Source: JAJEAO01 sp963667635
GTDB lineage: Bacteria > Acidobacteriota > Vicinamibacteria > Marinacidobacterales > Marinacidobacteraceae
Reading direction: 5' to 3'
DNA: 64,000 bases
Assembly: GCA_965232015.1 (NCBI GenBank)
Contig: OZ246946.1
Location: 3,596,001-3,660,000, forward strand
The position numbers and the translations under genes were made by a program. Shown here piece after piece: positions 1 to 8,741 of the stretch. Below the pieces are notes generated by a model. It was not told the origin of the DNA. It saw only the letters and a program-made list of their open reading frames with translations, and ran no database searches. Within the stretch, counting starts at the first letter, position 1. Each line of letters opens with the position of its first letter.

Positions 1-1253
1 CAGATCCCGAAACCGAGGAACACGACCCCGAGGAGGAACTGGCCCGAGAACTCGAGCAGGCGGGCCAGCAGCGAGGCGGCGTTGTCGAAGCCGACCAGGC
101 TGGCGGCCTCCATGCTCGCGACCAGCATGATGACGGCGAGCACGACGACCCGCACGATCCCCGACGCGGTCGTGTCGTCGTCGGTGACGTCGGTCGCCAG
201 CCCCAGCCGGGTCAGCACGTGATCGAAGCCGGCCTGGTGGAGCACGTCCCGGACGACATCGGCCACGATCCGGCCGACGACGTAGGCGGTCAGCAGGAGC
301 GCCGCGGCCACCACCACGAGCGGCAGCGCCCCGAGAACCCGGCCGAGCACCTGACTCGCGGGCCCGGTGATCACGTCCAGCCGCAGGCGGTCGAGACCGG
401 TGAGGATCACCGGGAACAGGACCAGCAGATAGGCGACGACTCCGACGAGCGACGAGAGACGGCGGGAGCCCAGATAGCGCGATGCTCCGAACCGTTCGGC
501 GGCGCGGTCGAGGCCCATCGAGGCGAGGAGGTTCGCCACCACGGCGCGGGCGACGCGCGCCACCAGCCATCCGACGGCGAAGATGACGAGCGCGCCGAAA
601 ACGTCCGGGAGGAACCGGATCACGTCTTCCACCAGCGCCTCGACCGGGAACAGCACCCCCTGGAGGTTCAGCGCCGCGAGGATCTGCGGCAGGAAGAGCA
701 GGAGCACGACCCAGTACACCGTCTCCGGGATCACGCGGCTGAGTTGCGCCGGAGCGCGGTCCCGTTCGCGCTCCTCGCCGGAGGCGATGGCGGCGACTTC
801 GAGGGCCACCCGAACCGCGCGCCGGAGCACCGCGGCGAGGAACCACGCCACCAGCAGCAGGACCAGGGCGCGACCCACCTGGATGGTGAGCGCCATGAGC
901 TGCGCCAGCAGGGTTCCCGAGGCGCCGCCCACCCTCGAGAAGTCCACCAGCGAGGCGAATCCGGCGACGACCAGGATCAGGAGCCCCCAGAACAGGATGC
1001 GTCGGCCGATCGCATCCACATCGGTCCGGGCCGCCCGCTCCGGACCGAGAACCAGTCGGACGCCGTTCCCGATCCGGGACGCGGCGCGCGCTTCGAGGCC
1101 GAGTCGGGCGAGCGTCCGCCGCAGCAGGATCACCACGGCGAGCGCGAAGGTGAACGCCGCGATGACCACGCCGAGCGTGATCACCAGTTGACCGACGCTG
1201 GAGTCGAAAACCGGAGGGAGGCGTCCGATCAGGTCGGACAGGGCGGAGAGCAT
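1..1253 (-). CDS. MscS-like conserved TM-helix membrane protein (C-terminus cut off by window)
   Basis: Reading the minus strand from ATG at 1253 gives an uninterrupted frame of 417 codons running off the window edge. About eight or nine hydrophobic segments alternate with short charged loops, for example near residues 18-40, 115-137, 205-225 and 300-325. This matches the multi-helix proteins annotated as mechanosensitive ion channel/conserved TM helix, which sit in the inner membrane and are presumed osmotic-stress pores. The soluble MscS beta domain would lie beyond the window, so channel activity is inferred. A long plus-strand frame over the same DNA is strongly biased to R/E/H/Q and is a shadow. 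The gene starts about 50 bp from a 247-bp repeat element. Confidence 0.6.
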   Translation of the reverse strand, partial: MLSALSDLIGRLPPVFDSSVGQLVITLGVVIAAFTFALAVVILLRRTLARLGLEARAASRIGNGVRLVLGPERAARTDVDAIGRRILFWGLLILVVAGFASLVDFSRVGGASGTLLAQLMALTIQVGRALVLLLVAWFLAAVLRRAVRVALEVAAIASGEERERDRAPAQLSRVIPETVYWVVLLLFLPQILAALNLQGVLFPVEALVEDVIRFLPDVFGALVIFAVGWLVARVARAVVANLLASMGLDRAAERFGASRYLGSRRLSSLVGVVAYLLVLFPVILTGLDRLRLDVITGPASQVLGRVLGALPLVVVAAALLLTAYVVGRIVADVVRDVLHQAGFDHVLTRLGLATDVTDDDTTASGIVRVVVLAVIMLVASMEAASLVGFDNAASLLARLLEFSGQFLLGVVFLGFGI

Positions 1254-1306
1254 GGCTGCCGATGGTAGCCGTCCCGTCGCCGGTGCGAACCGGCGAACCG
1301 GACGCC

Positions 1307-1553
1307 ATTCAGCCTGTGGATAAAGTCGCGTGAGCACCGAGAGTGGCGAGGCGCCCGGCTGACCCGGTTCTCCCGGTAGGGGCGGCGCGCGAGGGAGGAA
1401 TACCGGGTGTATTCCGCCGATGCGCAACGAAGAGCGCCCCGGAGCGAAGCGGAGGGGCGCGCCAGTTCTCCCGGTGGGGGCCAGGCGGGATGCATCGCCG
1501 CTCGAGCCCCTACCGGGAGAACCGGGCCGCGTGACTTTGTCCACAGGCTGAAT
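1307..1553. repeat. 247-bp MITE-like repeat, copy 1, with DnaA-box-like termini
   Basis: The element begins ATTCAGCCTGTGGATAAAG and ends CTTTGTCCACAGGCTGAAT, so its ends are inverted repeats of about 25 bp with a few mismatches. Inside are three copies of a GTTCTCCCGGT-type motif in both orientations. The left end holds TGTGGATAA (1315-1323, complement of TTATCCACA) and the right end TTGTCCACA (1537-1545); both are DnaA-box-like. A second copy, inverted, is at 62464-62711. No convincing target duplication is visible and no gene is encoded. It fills most of the 385-bp gap between the flanking genes. Confidence 0.85.
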
Positions 1554-1638
1554 TGGGCCGATGGTAAATTCGAACGACTTGCGGGAGGCGCGTCAGGCGA
1601 ATCCCGGTCCTCTTCCCCATCGAAGGAGCCGAACGCCG

Positions 1639-2943
1639 ATGCGACGCCGGAGCTTTCTCGCCGCGGCGGCCGGCGCCTCCGCCGGCGCCCTGGTCCACAC
1701 CCGGTTCGGTCCGGAAGCGTTCCGCGTCCTCGAAGCGGCGGGACGCCAGGCCGGCTCCCGCAGCCCGGAGGAACTCGCCCGCGACGAGGGGTACTGGGCC
1801 GAGGTCCAGAACGCCTTCAGCGTTTCGCGCTCCATCATCAATCTCAACAACGGCGGCGTGTGCCCCTCCCCCCGGATGGTCACCGAAGCCTTCGTGCGCT
1901 ACACGTGGCAGCAGGAAGAAGCGCCGGTGTACACGATGTGGCAGATCCTCGAGCCGCAGAAGGAACACGTGCGCCAGCGGCTCGCCGGACTGTTCGGCTG
2001 CGACGCGGAGGAAGTGGCGCTCGTCCGCAACACGTCGGAGGCGATGGAGATCCTGCTCCTCGGCCTCGACCTCCAGTCGGGCGACGAGGTCCTGACCACG
2101 ACCCAGGATTACGGCCGGATGCTCACGACCCTGCGGCAGCGGGTCCGGCGCGAGGGGATCGAGATGAAGTTCATCCAGATCCCCACCCCGGCGGAGACCG
2201 ACGAGGAGATCGTGGAGGGATTCCGGGCCGCGATCACGGACCGCACCCGCATCATCCTGATGTCCCACCAGATCAACCTCACCGGCCAGATCCTGCCGGT
2301 CAAGGCGGTTTGCGACATGGCCCGCGAGCGCGGCGTGGAAGTCATGGTGGACGGCGCCCATTCGTTCGCCCAGTTCGACTTCCGGCACGAGGACATCGGC
2401 TGCGACTACTTCGGCACCAGCCTTCACAAGTGGCTCCTCGCCCCCAAGGGGACCGGGATGCTGTTCGTGAAGAAGGAGAAGATTCCGCAGATCTGGCCGC
2501 TCATGCCGGCGCCGGAGCGCATGGACGACGACATCCGCAAGTTCGAGGAGATCGGAACCCACCCGGCGGCCAACTTCGTCGCCTGCGGCGAGGCGATCAC
2601 CTTCCACGACACGGTGGGGGCCAAGCGGAAGGAGGCCCGGCTCCGCTACCTCAAGGACACCTGGGCCGAGCGCTTGATGTCTCTCCCTGGCGCCGAACTC
2701 CACACCTCGCTGGACCCGAAGATGAGCTGCGCCATCGGCAACATCAACCTGACTTCGGTGGACCCGGCCGCCTTCCGCGACTATCTGTGGGACCGGCACC
2801 ACATCATCGTCGTCTCGATCATGCACGACGAATTCCAGGGCCTCAGGATCACCCCGAACCTCTATACCACGATGGAAGAGCTCGACTACTTCTGCAACGT
2901 GTTCGAGGACATCGCCCGGGGCGGCCTCCCGAAGTCCGCCTGA
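1639..2943 (+). CDS. Tat-exported class V aminotransferase (PLP-dependent)
   Basis: A 434-residue protein of the aminotransferase class V/isopenicillin-N-epimerase-like group. It carries the family's PLP features: Asp238 in VDGAH, which binds the pyridine nitrogen, and Lys264 in SLHKWL as the predicted Schiff-base lysine. The N-terminus (MRRRSFLAAAAGASAG) resembles a twin-arginine signal, suggesting export of the folded holoenzyme. The ATG at 1639 is chosen because GGAGC lies just upstream and the signal starts there; an in-frame ATG at 1561 would bury the signal. It stands alone, 37 bp before the ATP-grasp operon. The substrate cannot be deduced; desulfurase, epimerase or lyase activities all occur in this fold. 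Confidence 0.8.
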   Translation: MRRRSFLAAAAGASAGALVHTRFGPEAFRVLEAAGRQAGSRSPEELARDEGYWAEVQNAFSVSRSIINLNNGGVCPSPRMVTEAFVRYTWQQEEAPVYTMWQILEPQKEHVRQRLAGLFGCDAEEVALVRNTSEAMEILLLGLDLQSGDEVLTTTQDYGRMLTTLRQRVRREGIEMKFIQIPTPAETDEEIVEGFRAAITDRTRIILMSHQINLTGQILPVKAVCDMARERGVEVMVDGAHSFAQFDFRHEDIGCDYFGTSLHKWLLAPKGTGMLFVKKEKIPQIWPLMPAPERMDDDIRKFEEIGTHPAANFVACGEAITFHDTVGAKRKEARLRYLKDTWAERLMSLPGAELHTSLDPKMSCAIGNINLTSVDPAAFRDYLWDRHHIIVVSIMHDEFQGLRITPNLYTTMEELDYFCNVFEDIARGGLPKSA

Positions 2944-2980
2944 CCCGGGAGCGCCCGCGGCCCCCGCGACCCGCCCTCTG

Positions 2981-4444
2981 ATGGATGGCGCGAAGTCACC
3001 GCCGACGTTCCGGCGCTACGGCTTCGACGCCACCTTCTACGACGAGATGTTCGAGGCGGAAGGAAAGCCGCGGGAGCACTGCGCCGATTTCCACGCCACG
3101 CTGAGCACGATCGCGCCGGAAGAACTCCAGCGGATCCAGGAGCGGGTGACGCGCTCGTTCCTGCACGAGGGCATCACGTTCACGGTGTACGGGGACGAGC
3201 GGACGATCGAGCGGGTCTTCCCGATCGACTGCATTCCGCGCATCGTCCGGGGCGACGAGTGGGACCGGGTCGCGCGCGGGCTCGAGCAGCGTATCCGGGC
3301 GCTCAACCTCTTCCTCCACGACATCTACCACCGGGGGCTGATCCTGCGCGACGGCGTGGTTCCGGCGGACATGATCTACGGGAGCAAGCACTACCGCATC
3401 GAAATGCGGGGGCTGCCGGTTCCGCACGACGCCTACGTCTCGATCTGCGGCAGCGATCTGGTGCGGACCCACGACGGCTTCGCGGTGCTCGAGGACAACC
3501 TGCGGGTGCCCTCCGGCGTCAGCTACATGCTCGCCTGCCGGGATGCGATCAAGCGGAGCATGCCGCGCCGCTACCGGCGGTCGAGAGTGCGGGACGTGGA
3601 GCAATACAGCCGGTTGCTGTTCGGGATGCTGGCGTCGCTGGCTCCGGCGCCGGTGACCGATCCGACGATCGTCCTGCTCACCCCCGGGGTGTACAACTCG
3701 GCCTACTACGAACACGCCTTCCTCGCCCGTCAGATGGGAATCGAGCTCGTCGAGGGTCGGGACCTGCTGGTGCACAACGAACGCGTGTTCATGCGGACGA
3801 CCGACGGACTGCGCCGGGTGGACGTGATCTACCGCCGGATTGACGACGATTTCATTGATCCGCTCACCTTCCGACCCGATTCGGTGCTCGGCGTGCCGGG
3901 CCTGTTCCACGCCTTCCGAGCCGGGCGGGTCGTCATCGCGAACGTTCCGGGTACCGGGGTCGCCGACGACAAGGGGGTGTACGCCTACGTCCCCAACATG
4001 ATCCGCTACTACCTCGACGAGGAGCCGCTGCTCGACAACGTCCCCACGCACCTGTGTCGCGAGCCCGAGGGCCTCCAGTACACGCTGGACAACCTCGACA
4101 AGCTCGTCGTCAAGATGGTGGGCGAGTCCGGCGGTTACGGGATGCTCGTCGGGCCTCATGCCACCCGCGCCGAGCGCGCCGAGTTCGCCGAGGCGCTGAA
4201 GGCGGACCCGGCGAACTACATCTCGCAGCCCACCCTGGCGCTGTCACGGGCGCCGTGTCTCGTCGGCTCCCACATCGAGCCCCGCCATGTGGATCTGCGT
4301 CCGTTCATCCTGACCGGGGAGCGCACCGACATCGTCCCGGGCGGGCTCTGCCGGGTCGCGCTCAAGAAGGGGAGCCTGGTGGTGAACTCGTCCCAGGGAG
4401 GCGGCTCCAAGGACGCCTGGATCGTGGACGCCGGGAGCGACTGA
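2981..4444 (+). CDS. Circularly permuted ATP-grasp protein (DUF404/DUF407 type)
   Basis: A 487-residue protein matching the circularly permuted ATP-grasp type 2 family: N-terminal MFEAEGKPREH-like start, a central IYRRIDDDFIDP region, and a glycine-rich ESGGYGMLVG loop near residue 390 that fits the nucleotide-binding site. Family members are thought to ligate amino or carboxyl groups on peptide-like substrates, but the product is unknown. It is the first gene of a three-gene unit with an alpha-E protein (6 bp downstream) and a transglutaminase-like protein, a combination conserved across many bacteria. Cytoplasmic, with no signal peptide. Confidence 0.88.
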   Translation: MDGAKSPPTFRRYGFDATFYDEMFEAEGKPREHCADFHATLSTIAPEELQRIQERVTRSFLHEGITFTVYGDERTIERVFPIDCIPRIVRGDEWDRVARGLEQRIRALNLFLHDIYHRGLILRDGVVPADMIYGSKHYRIEMRGLPVPHDAYVSICGSDLVRTHDGFAVLEDNLRVPSGVSYMLACRDAIKRSMPRRYRRSRVRDVEQYSRLLFGMLASLAPAPVTDPTIVLLTPGVYNSAYYEHAFLARQMGIELVEGRDLLVHNERVFMRTTDGLRRVDVIYRRIDDDFIDPLTFRPDSVLGVPGLFHAFRAGRVVIANVPGTGVADDKGVYAYVPNMIRYYLDEEPLLDNVPTHLCREPEGLQYTLDNLDKLVVKMVGESGGYGMLVGPHATRAERAEFAEALKADPANYISQPTLALSRAPCLVGSHIEPRHVDLRPFILTGERTDIVPGGLCRVALKKGSLVVNSSQGGGSKDAWIVDAGSD

Positions 4445-4450
4445 CCCGCC

Positions 4451-5425
4451 ATGCTCGCCCGCGTCGCCGACAACCTGTACTGGATGAGCCGGCACCTCGA
4501 GCGCGCCGACCAGACGGCGCGCCTGCTCGATGTCCAGGTCGGGTCGCTCGCCGACCACCCGGCCGCCGCGGTGGCGGGGGGATGGCGTCGCCTCTTCCGC
4601 GCGCTCCACGTCACTCCGCCCGGCCGGCTCGAGTTCTTCGCCGACACCGCGGACGAGGACTTCCTGCTCGCCGACGCCTACGCCCTCGCCGACTTCATGA
4701 CCTTCGAGCCGGACAACCCCGGTTCGGTGCGGTCGTTGTGGGCCAGCGCGCGCGAGAACGCCCGCCAGGCGCGCCAGGAGATCAGCTCCGAGATGTGGGC
4801 CCGGATGAACCGGGCCTACCTCAAGCTGCGCGACACCGAAATGCACTCCTTCTGGAACGCCGAGCCGCAGAACTTCTACCGGGACACTTCAGCGAACGTC
4901 TCCCTGTTTCGTGGAATCACCGACAACAGCCTGCGCCACGGTCAGGCCTGGGACTTCATTCGTCTCGGGCGGTTCATCGAGCGGATCCAGATCACCGCCG
5001 AGATCCTCGAGGCGCACCGTCCCGCGCTCGGGAGTGAGGGCGACACGCTCGACTGGAGCCTGCTGCTTCGGGGCTGCGCCAGCTTCGAGCCCTACTGCAA
5101 GCGCCACACGGCGCTCATCGAGCCGACGCGGGTCATGGAGTTTCTGCTGTTCGAGCCGCGCTCCCCGCACTCGCTCCGGTTCGCCGCCGAGATGCTCCGA
5201 TCCGGCCTCCGCCGCGTGGACCCGATCGGAGGGGGCCGCCATCCGCTCGCGCCGCCGCATCGCCTCGTCGGGCGGCTACGCTCGATCCTCGCCTACAGCT
5301 CCGGCCGCGAGGACCTCTTCGAACGAACGCTCGCGCAGGTGCGGGCCATCGCCTCTTCGCTCCACGACGAGGTCAACAACCGCTACATGTTCTATTCCGC
5401 CGATCAGGCGATCCGGATGGGCTAG
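4451..5425 (+). CDS. Alpha-E (DUF403) domain protein
   Basis: A 324-residue, predominantly helical protein starting MLARVADNLYWMSRHLERAD, the characteristic opening of the alpha-E family. It follows the ATP-grasp gene by 6 bp and precedes a transglutaminase-like gene. In many genomes the ATP-grasp and alpha-E domains are adjacent or fused, so the two probably act together in an uncharacterised peptide-modifying pathway. No catalytic motif is recognised in this partner; it may be a scaffold or substrate-binding subunit. Confidence 0.88.
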   Translation: MLARVADNLYWMSRHLERADQTARLLDVQVGSLADHPAAAVAGGWRRLFRALHVTPPGRLEFFADTADEDFLLADAYALADFMTFEPDNPGSVRSLWASARENARQARQEISSEMWARMNRAYLKLRDTEMHSFWNAEPQNFYRDTSANVSLFRGITDNSLRHGQAWDFIRLGRFIERIQITAEILEAHRPALGSEGDTLDWSLLLRGCASFEPYCKRHTALIEPTRVMEFLLFEPRSPHSLRFAAEMLRSGLRRVDPIGGGRHPLAPPHRLVGRLRSILAYSSGREDLFERTLAQVRAIASSLHDEVNNRYMFYSADQAIRMG

Positions 5426-5481
5426 GTGTCGCCGAAATTCCCGCGCGCTCCCGGTTCGCCGGCGCCGGGGAGGGTCTGCCG

Positions 5482-6390
5482 ATGAACGTCACCGGAGCCC
5501 GCTACGAGGTCGAGCACATCACCCGGTTCGTCTATTCGGAGCCGGTTGGCGAGGCGGTCCTGACGCTCTACCTGCAGCCGATGCGCGACGAGACCCAGCA
5601 TCTCGAGTCCTTCTCGCTGAAGACGCGGCCGGCGGCGGAGCTGTCTTTCTTCCGGGATCCGTTCGGCAACGCGGCCAGCTTCTTCGACATCCCCGGAGAG
5701 CACTCCGAACTCCTCGTCACCGCGCGCTCGCGAGTCGTCCTCCAGCCCCCGGCGCTCCCCGGCGGGCCCGGCCCGTCGTGGGACGAGCTCCGGGCCATCG
5801 AGTCCACCGGGATGTGGCACTGGCTGTTTCCCACGCCGCTGACGACCCCGACCCCGGCGCTCGCGGATTTCCTCGCGACGCACCGCATCGAGCCCGGCGA
5901 GACCCCGCTGGCGACGATCCAGCAGGTGAACTCGAGCCTCCACGAGGCTCTCCCGTTCACTCCCGGCGCGACCGGAGTGGACTCGCCCATAGACGATGCC
6001 CTCGAACGGGGCGGCGGCGTCTGTCAGGATCTGACCCACATCATGGTGACGATCCTGCGGGAGTGGGGCATCCCGGCCCGCTACGTCTCGGGCTACCTGT
6101 TCCCCCGGGCGGGCGCCACCGAGCGGCGGATGGCCAAGGCCGGGCACGCCTGGCTGGAATGCTTCCTGCCCGGGATGGGATGGCTCCCCGCCGACCCCAC
6201 GAACAACACGGTGGCCGGGGACCGTCACATCCGGGTGGCCCGCGGCCGCGATTATCGGGATGTGCCGCCGACGCGCGGCACGTTCCGGGGCGTGGCGCGG
6301 CAGAATCTCGACGTGACCGTTAACATCATCTCGCTCGACTTCGAGGACGAGACCACCCGTGGCGCCTTCCCGGCTGGCGTCAGGGTCTGA
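5482..6390 (+). CDS. Transglutaminase-like cysteine protease family protein
   Basis: A 302-residue protein with an N-terminal bacterial transglutaminase-associated domain (residues 1-90) and a C-terminal core. The predicted triad is Cys181 (GGGVCQDLTHIM), His222 (GHAWLE) and Asp238 (ADPTNN). In bacteria this fold often acts as an amidase/protease rather than a cross-linker. No signal peptide is seen, so it is likely cytosolic. It completes the ATP-grasp/alpha-E/transglutaminase set; the inference that it processes the ATP-grasp product rests only on that conserved context. Confidence 0.88.
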   Translation: MNVTGARYEVEHITRFVYSEPVGEAVLTLYLQPMRDETQHLESFSLKTRPAAELSFFRDPFGNAASFFDIPGEHSELLVTARSRVVLQPPALPGGPGPSWDELRAIESTGMWHWLFPTPLTTPTPALADFLATHRIEPGETPLATIQQVNSSLHEALPFTPGATGVDSPIDDALERGGGVCQDLTHIMVTILREWGIPARYVSGYLFPRAGATERRMAKAGHAWLECFLPGMGWLPADPTNNTVAGDRHIRVARGRDYRDVPPTRGTFRGVARQNLDVTVNIISLDFEDETTRGAFPAGVRV

Positions 6391-6414
6391 CGCGATTCCG
6401 GGAGCGGAGGCAGT

Positions 6415-6879
6415 ATGGCACCGAAGGCTGCTGGAGGGGTCAGCCTCGTCCGCGACGTCGCCGCCGATGTTCAGACGCTCAGCCACCTCATCAAGGAGGT
6501 GGAGGCGTTCGCGGCAGCGAGCGGCGTGGCGTCGAACGCGGCCCAGCGCGTGAGTCTCGCGATCGACGAGCTGGTCACGAACATCATCTCCTACGCCTCG
6601 CTTGACGGCATCCCGGTGCCGGTCCACCTGGAAGTCCACTGCGATACCAGCGAGGTGCGCGTCGTCATCGAGCACACCGGGGTAGCATTCGACCCCTTCG
6701 TCGAGGCGCCGGTTCCGGACACCAGCCTGCCGCTTGCGGATCGTCCGATCGGCGGGCTCGGCGTGTTTCTCGTACGATCGCTCATGTCCGACACGCGCTA
6801 CGAGCGCGTGGGGGACCGAAACCGCGTTATTCTCACCCGCACCCTGGACGGGGAGGGTCAGCAGGAGCAACCTTCATGA
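6415..6879 (+). CDS. RsbW-like anti-sigma serine kinase (HATPase_c_2)
   Basis: A 154-residue GHKL ATPase-fold protein. The N box is IDELVTNIISYA (Glu52, Asn56) and a G-rich lid motif RPIGGLGVFLVRSL lies near residue 117. This is the RsbW/SpoIIAB-like architecture that binds sigma factors or STAS proteins and phosphorylates the latter. Its stop overlaps the start of a STAS-domain gene by 4 bp (ATGA), so the two are translationally coupled and almost certainly partners. No sigma factor or PP2C phosphatase is encoded nearby, so the final target is not visible here. Confidence 0.85.
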   Translation: MAPKAAGGVSLVRDVAADVQTLSHLIKEVEAFAAASGVASNAAQRVSLAIDELVTNIISYASLDGIPVPVHLEVHCDTSEVRVVIEHTGVAFDPFVEAPVPDTSLPLADRPIGGLGVFLVRSLMSDTRYERVGDRNRVILTRTLDGEGQQEQPS

Positions 6880-7214
6880 ATGTCACCGAAGCGACCAAGG
6901 ACGGCGTCCTGGTTCTCTCTCCCGCCGGTCGCATCGATACCCGCACCGCCAGCGACTTCGAGCAGGCGGTGATCGCCCGGGCGACCGGCCCCGACGCCGC
7001 GACCCGAATCGTGATGAACTTCGAGGGGGTGGACTACATCAACAGCACCGGGATGCGGGTCCTCCTGATCCTGGCCAAGACGCTGTCCAGGGCCTCGGGG
7101 AAACTGGTGCTGTGCTCGATGAAGGAGCACATCTTCGAGGTGTTCAAGATCAGCGGGTTCAACCAGATCCTCACGATCACGCTGACCGAGGAGGAGGCGC
7201 TCGCCCGGTTCTGA
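6876..7214 (+). CDS. STAS-domain anti-anti-sigma factor
   Basis: A 112-residue single STAS domain. The conserved DYINSTGMRVLL motif contains Ser57/Thr58, one of which would be the phosphorylation site used by the kinase partner, as in SpoIIAA/RsbV. The ATG lies within the stop region of the RsbW-like gene (ATGA overlap). Together they form a partner-switching pair: unphosphorylated STAS protein sequesters the kinase and frees its target. Domain and motif are seen; the regulatory outcome is inferred from the family. Confidence 0.88.
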   Translation: MNVTEATKDGVLVLSPAGRIDTRTASDFEQAVIARATGPDAATRIVMNFEGVDYINSTGMRVLLILAKTLSRASGKLVLCSMKEHIFEVFKISGFNQILTITLTEEEALARF

Positions 7215-7216
7215 CC

Positions 7217-7247
7217 GAGCGCCGGACTCCGCCGGTTCTCCCGGTGG
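7217..7247. repeat. Composite REP-like repeat (partial)
   Basis: Immediately after the STAS stop codon the sequence has the REP left arm GAGCGCCGGACTCC followed by GCCGGTTCTCCCGGT, the core shared with the 248-bp elements. It lies between two convergent genes and might act in transcript ending, but no U-tract follows. Confidence 0.6.
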
Positions 7248-7353
7248 CCTCCGCATGACGCTCGTCATCGTATTAGGGGCCCGGCGCGGGCGACGCACTC
7301 CCGTCCGGCGCCCCGAATGGCCTACCAGTTGGCCTACCGGAGGGCCAGCGCCC

Positions 7354-7605
7354 CTACGAGGGCCGAATGGTCCTCCCGGCAGGGGCAGGGCCGCCGTCCT
7401 TCAACCGGACCCCCCGCGCCCGGAACCCTCCCGGGATCGGCAGGAGCTCGAACTCCACCGCCTGTCCTTCGACGAGGAAGCCGTTCGGCACCTCGAGCAG
7501 CGCGCGTGCGGGGACATGGACATCCGGCCCTTCGTGGCGCTGGATGAATCCCTCGCCGCGGCGACGGTCGTACCACTTCACCACCCCTTGGGTCAGGCTG
7601 GGCAT
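7354..7605 (-). CDS. Divergent cold-shock-domain protein
   Basis: An 83-residue protein (MPSLTQGVVKWYDRRRGEGF...) with the CSD beta-barrel pattern. VVKWYD replaces the usual VKWFN, the RNP1-like GEGFIQ is present, and the RNP2-like stretch is DVHVPARAL where DVFVH is normal, so one aromatic RNA-stacking residue is missing. The C-terminus adds about 15 residues of basic/proline tail. ATG at 7605 is preceded by GGAGGG. It lies 17 bp downstream of the desaturase stop on the same strand, so co-transcription is possible. Likely a single-stranded nucleic-acid chaperone. Confidence 0.8.
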   Translation of the reverse strand: MPSLTQGVVKWYDRRRGEGFIQRHEGPDVHVPARALLEVPNGFLVEGQAVEFELLPIPGGFRARGVRLKDGGPAPAGRTIRPS

Positions 7606-7622
7606 CGTTTTCCCTCCGGGGA

Positions 7623-8582
7623 TCAGGTCCCGCTCGCCGGGGATCCGGCGTTCCAGTCGGTGTGGGGCGCCCGGTTGCGCACGAACCACTGCCAGAGCAG
7701 GCGTCCGTAGCTCGTCGGACGCACCCCGATCTCGTCGAAGAACGGGCGCAGCAGGGTGTGCAGCGCCCGCAGGTTGTAGAACGGGACCCGGGGAAAGTAG
7801 TGGTGTTCGAGGTGGTACGCGGACCACAGGAACGCCACGTCCCGGACTTTCGACGGGCGCAGGACGCTCCCCCAGCGCGCCGGATCCCCGGGCGCGATGT
7901 CGTAGTGCTGTCCCAGCCGGTTCACGGTGAAAGCGACGGGGAACACCACGAACAGCGGGATCAGCCAGACCCGCAGCATGGCGCCCGGGCCGCCGGTCCA
8001 GATGAGGAGTCCCGCGATGGCGGCGTGGCCGATCAGCGTCAGCCTCCTCTCGAGAGCGATCCGGCGGCGGACGAAGTCGGGATAGCGGGCCGCCTCCCGC
8101 CGCGCCGCGCGGAAGTAGATCGGGATCAGACAGGGCGTCAGGTAGAGCGCCTTGTACCAGCGGGCGTTGCGCTTCGGCGTCAGCCAGTGCCGCTTGGGGT
8201 CCGCTTCGGCGTCCCCGAGCTGGGCGTGGTGTTCGAGGTGCCACCGGGTGAACTGCGTCGCCGAGATCCCGCTGGGGAAGGCGTAGAGGTGGCGCAACAC
8301 CCCATAGGCGCGATGGCGGCCGGTGGGGAAGACCGCGGCGTGGACGACCTCGTGGAGCATCACGGTGAAGTTGAACGCCGTCAGGCCGACCACCGCGGAT
8401 GCCGGGACCCACACCCACCATGCCCCGCCCGGGAACGCCAGGGCGCCGGCCCCGAACAGCAGCGCCAACTGCCAGGTGAGGACGAGAAAGTGCATTCCGG
8501 CCCGGCGGCGGTGCAGGCGGCGGAGTGCGTCTTTCGGGACGGCGGCCTCGAGCCGGGCGCGGAGATCCCGCGTGTGATCCAT
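7623..8582 (-). CDS. Membrane fatty-acid desaturase
   Basis: A 319-residue integral membrane protein with all three desaturase histidine boxes: HEVVH (77-81), HLEHH (115-119) and HLEHH (257-261), which hold the di-iron centre. Hydrophobic segments around residues 35-60, 60-75, 185-200 and 205-220 fit the four-helix fold. ATG at 8582 is chosen because the frame upstream reads low-complexity sequence over the divergent neighbour; no clear Shine-Dalgarno precedes it. The acyl substrate and double-bond position cannot be told. The cold-shock-domain gene directly downstream hints at membrane adaptation to temperature (inference). Confidence 0.85.
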   Translation of the reverse strand: MDHTRDLRARLEAAVPKDALRRLHRRRAGMHFLVLTWQLALLFGAGALAFPGGAWWVWVPASAVVGLTAFNFTVMLHEVVHAAVFPTGRHRAYGVLRHLYAFPSGISATQFTRWHLEHHAQLGDAEADPKRHWLTPKRNARWYKALYLTPCLIPIYFRAARREAARYPDFVRRRIALERRLTLIGHAAIAGLLIWTGGPGAMLRVWLIPLFVVFPVAFTVNRLGQHYDIAPGDPARWGSVLRPSKVRDVAFLWSAYHLEHHYFPRVPFYNLRALHTLLRPFFDEIGVRPTSYGRLLWQWFVRNRAPHTDWNAGSPASGT

Positions 8583-8741
8583 CCAGTAGGACCGCGCCCG
8601 CTTGCCCGCGCCAGTTCCCCGTGAATCCACCGGCTCCTCCCCGCGATCTCCCCGGATGACCCGAAACCTCGAACTACGATAGCAGCCCGTGGCCCCGCTT
8701 CCGACTGCATTCCCGGCCACCGGTCCGGCGGGTTCCACCGG

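Noticed and set aside
219..1268. Long plus-strand open frame rich in R/E/H/Q/D
   Set aside because: The opposite strand encodes a coherent multi-helix membrane protein; the plus-strand frame is a composition artefact.
1307..1553. Replication origin (because of DnaA-box-like 9-mers)
   Set aside because: Only two boxes per element, no AT-rich unwinding region, no dnaA/dnaN/gidA neighbours, and an identical element exists 61 kb away.
7215..7353. Rho-independent terminator between convergent genes
   Set aside because: G+C-rich inverted fragments are present but no clean hairpin with T-run was found.
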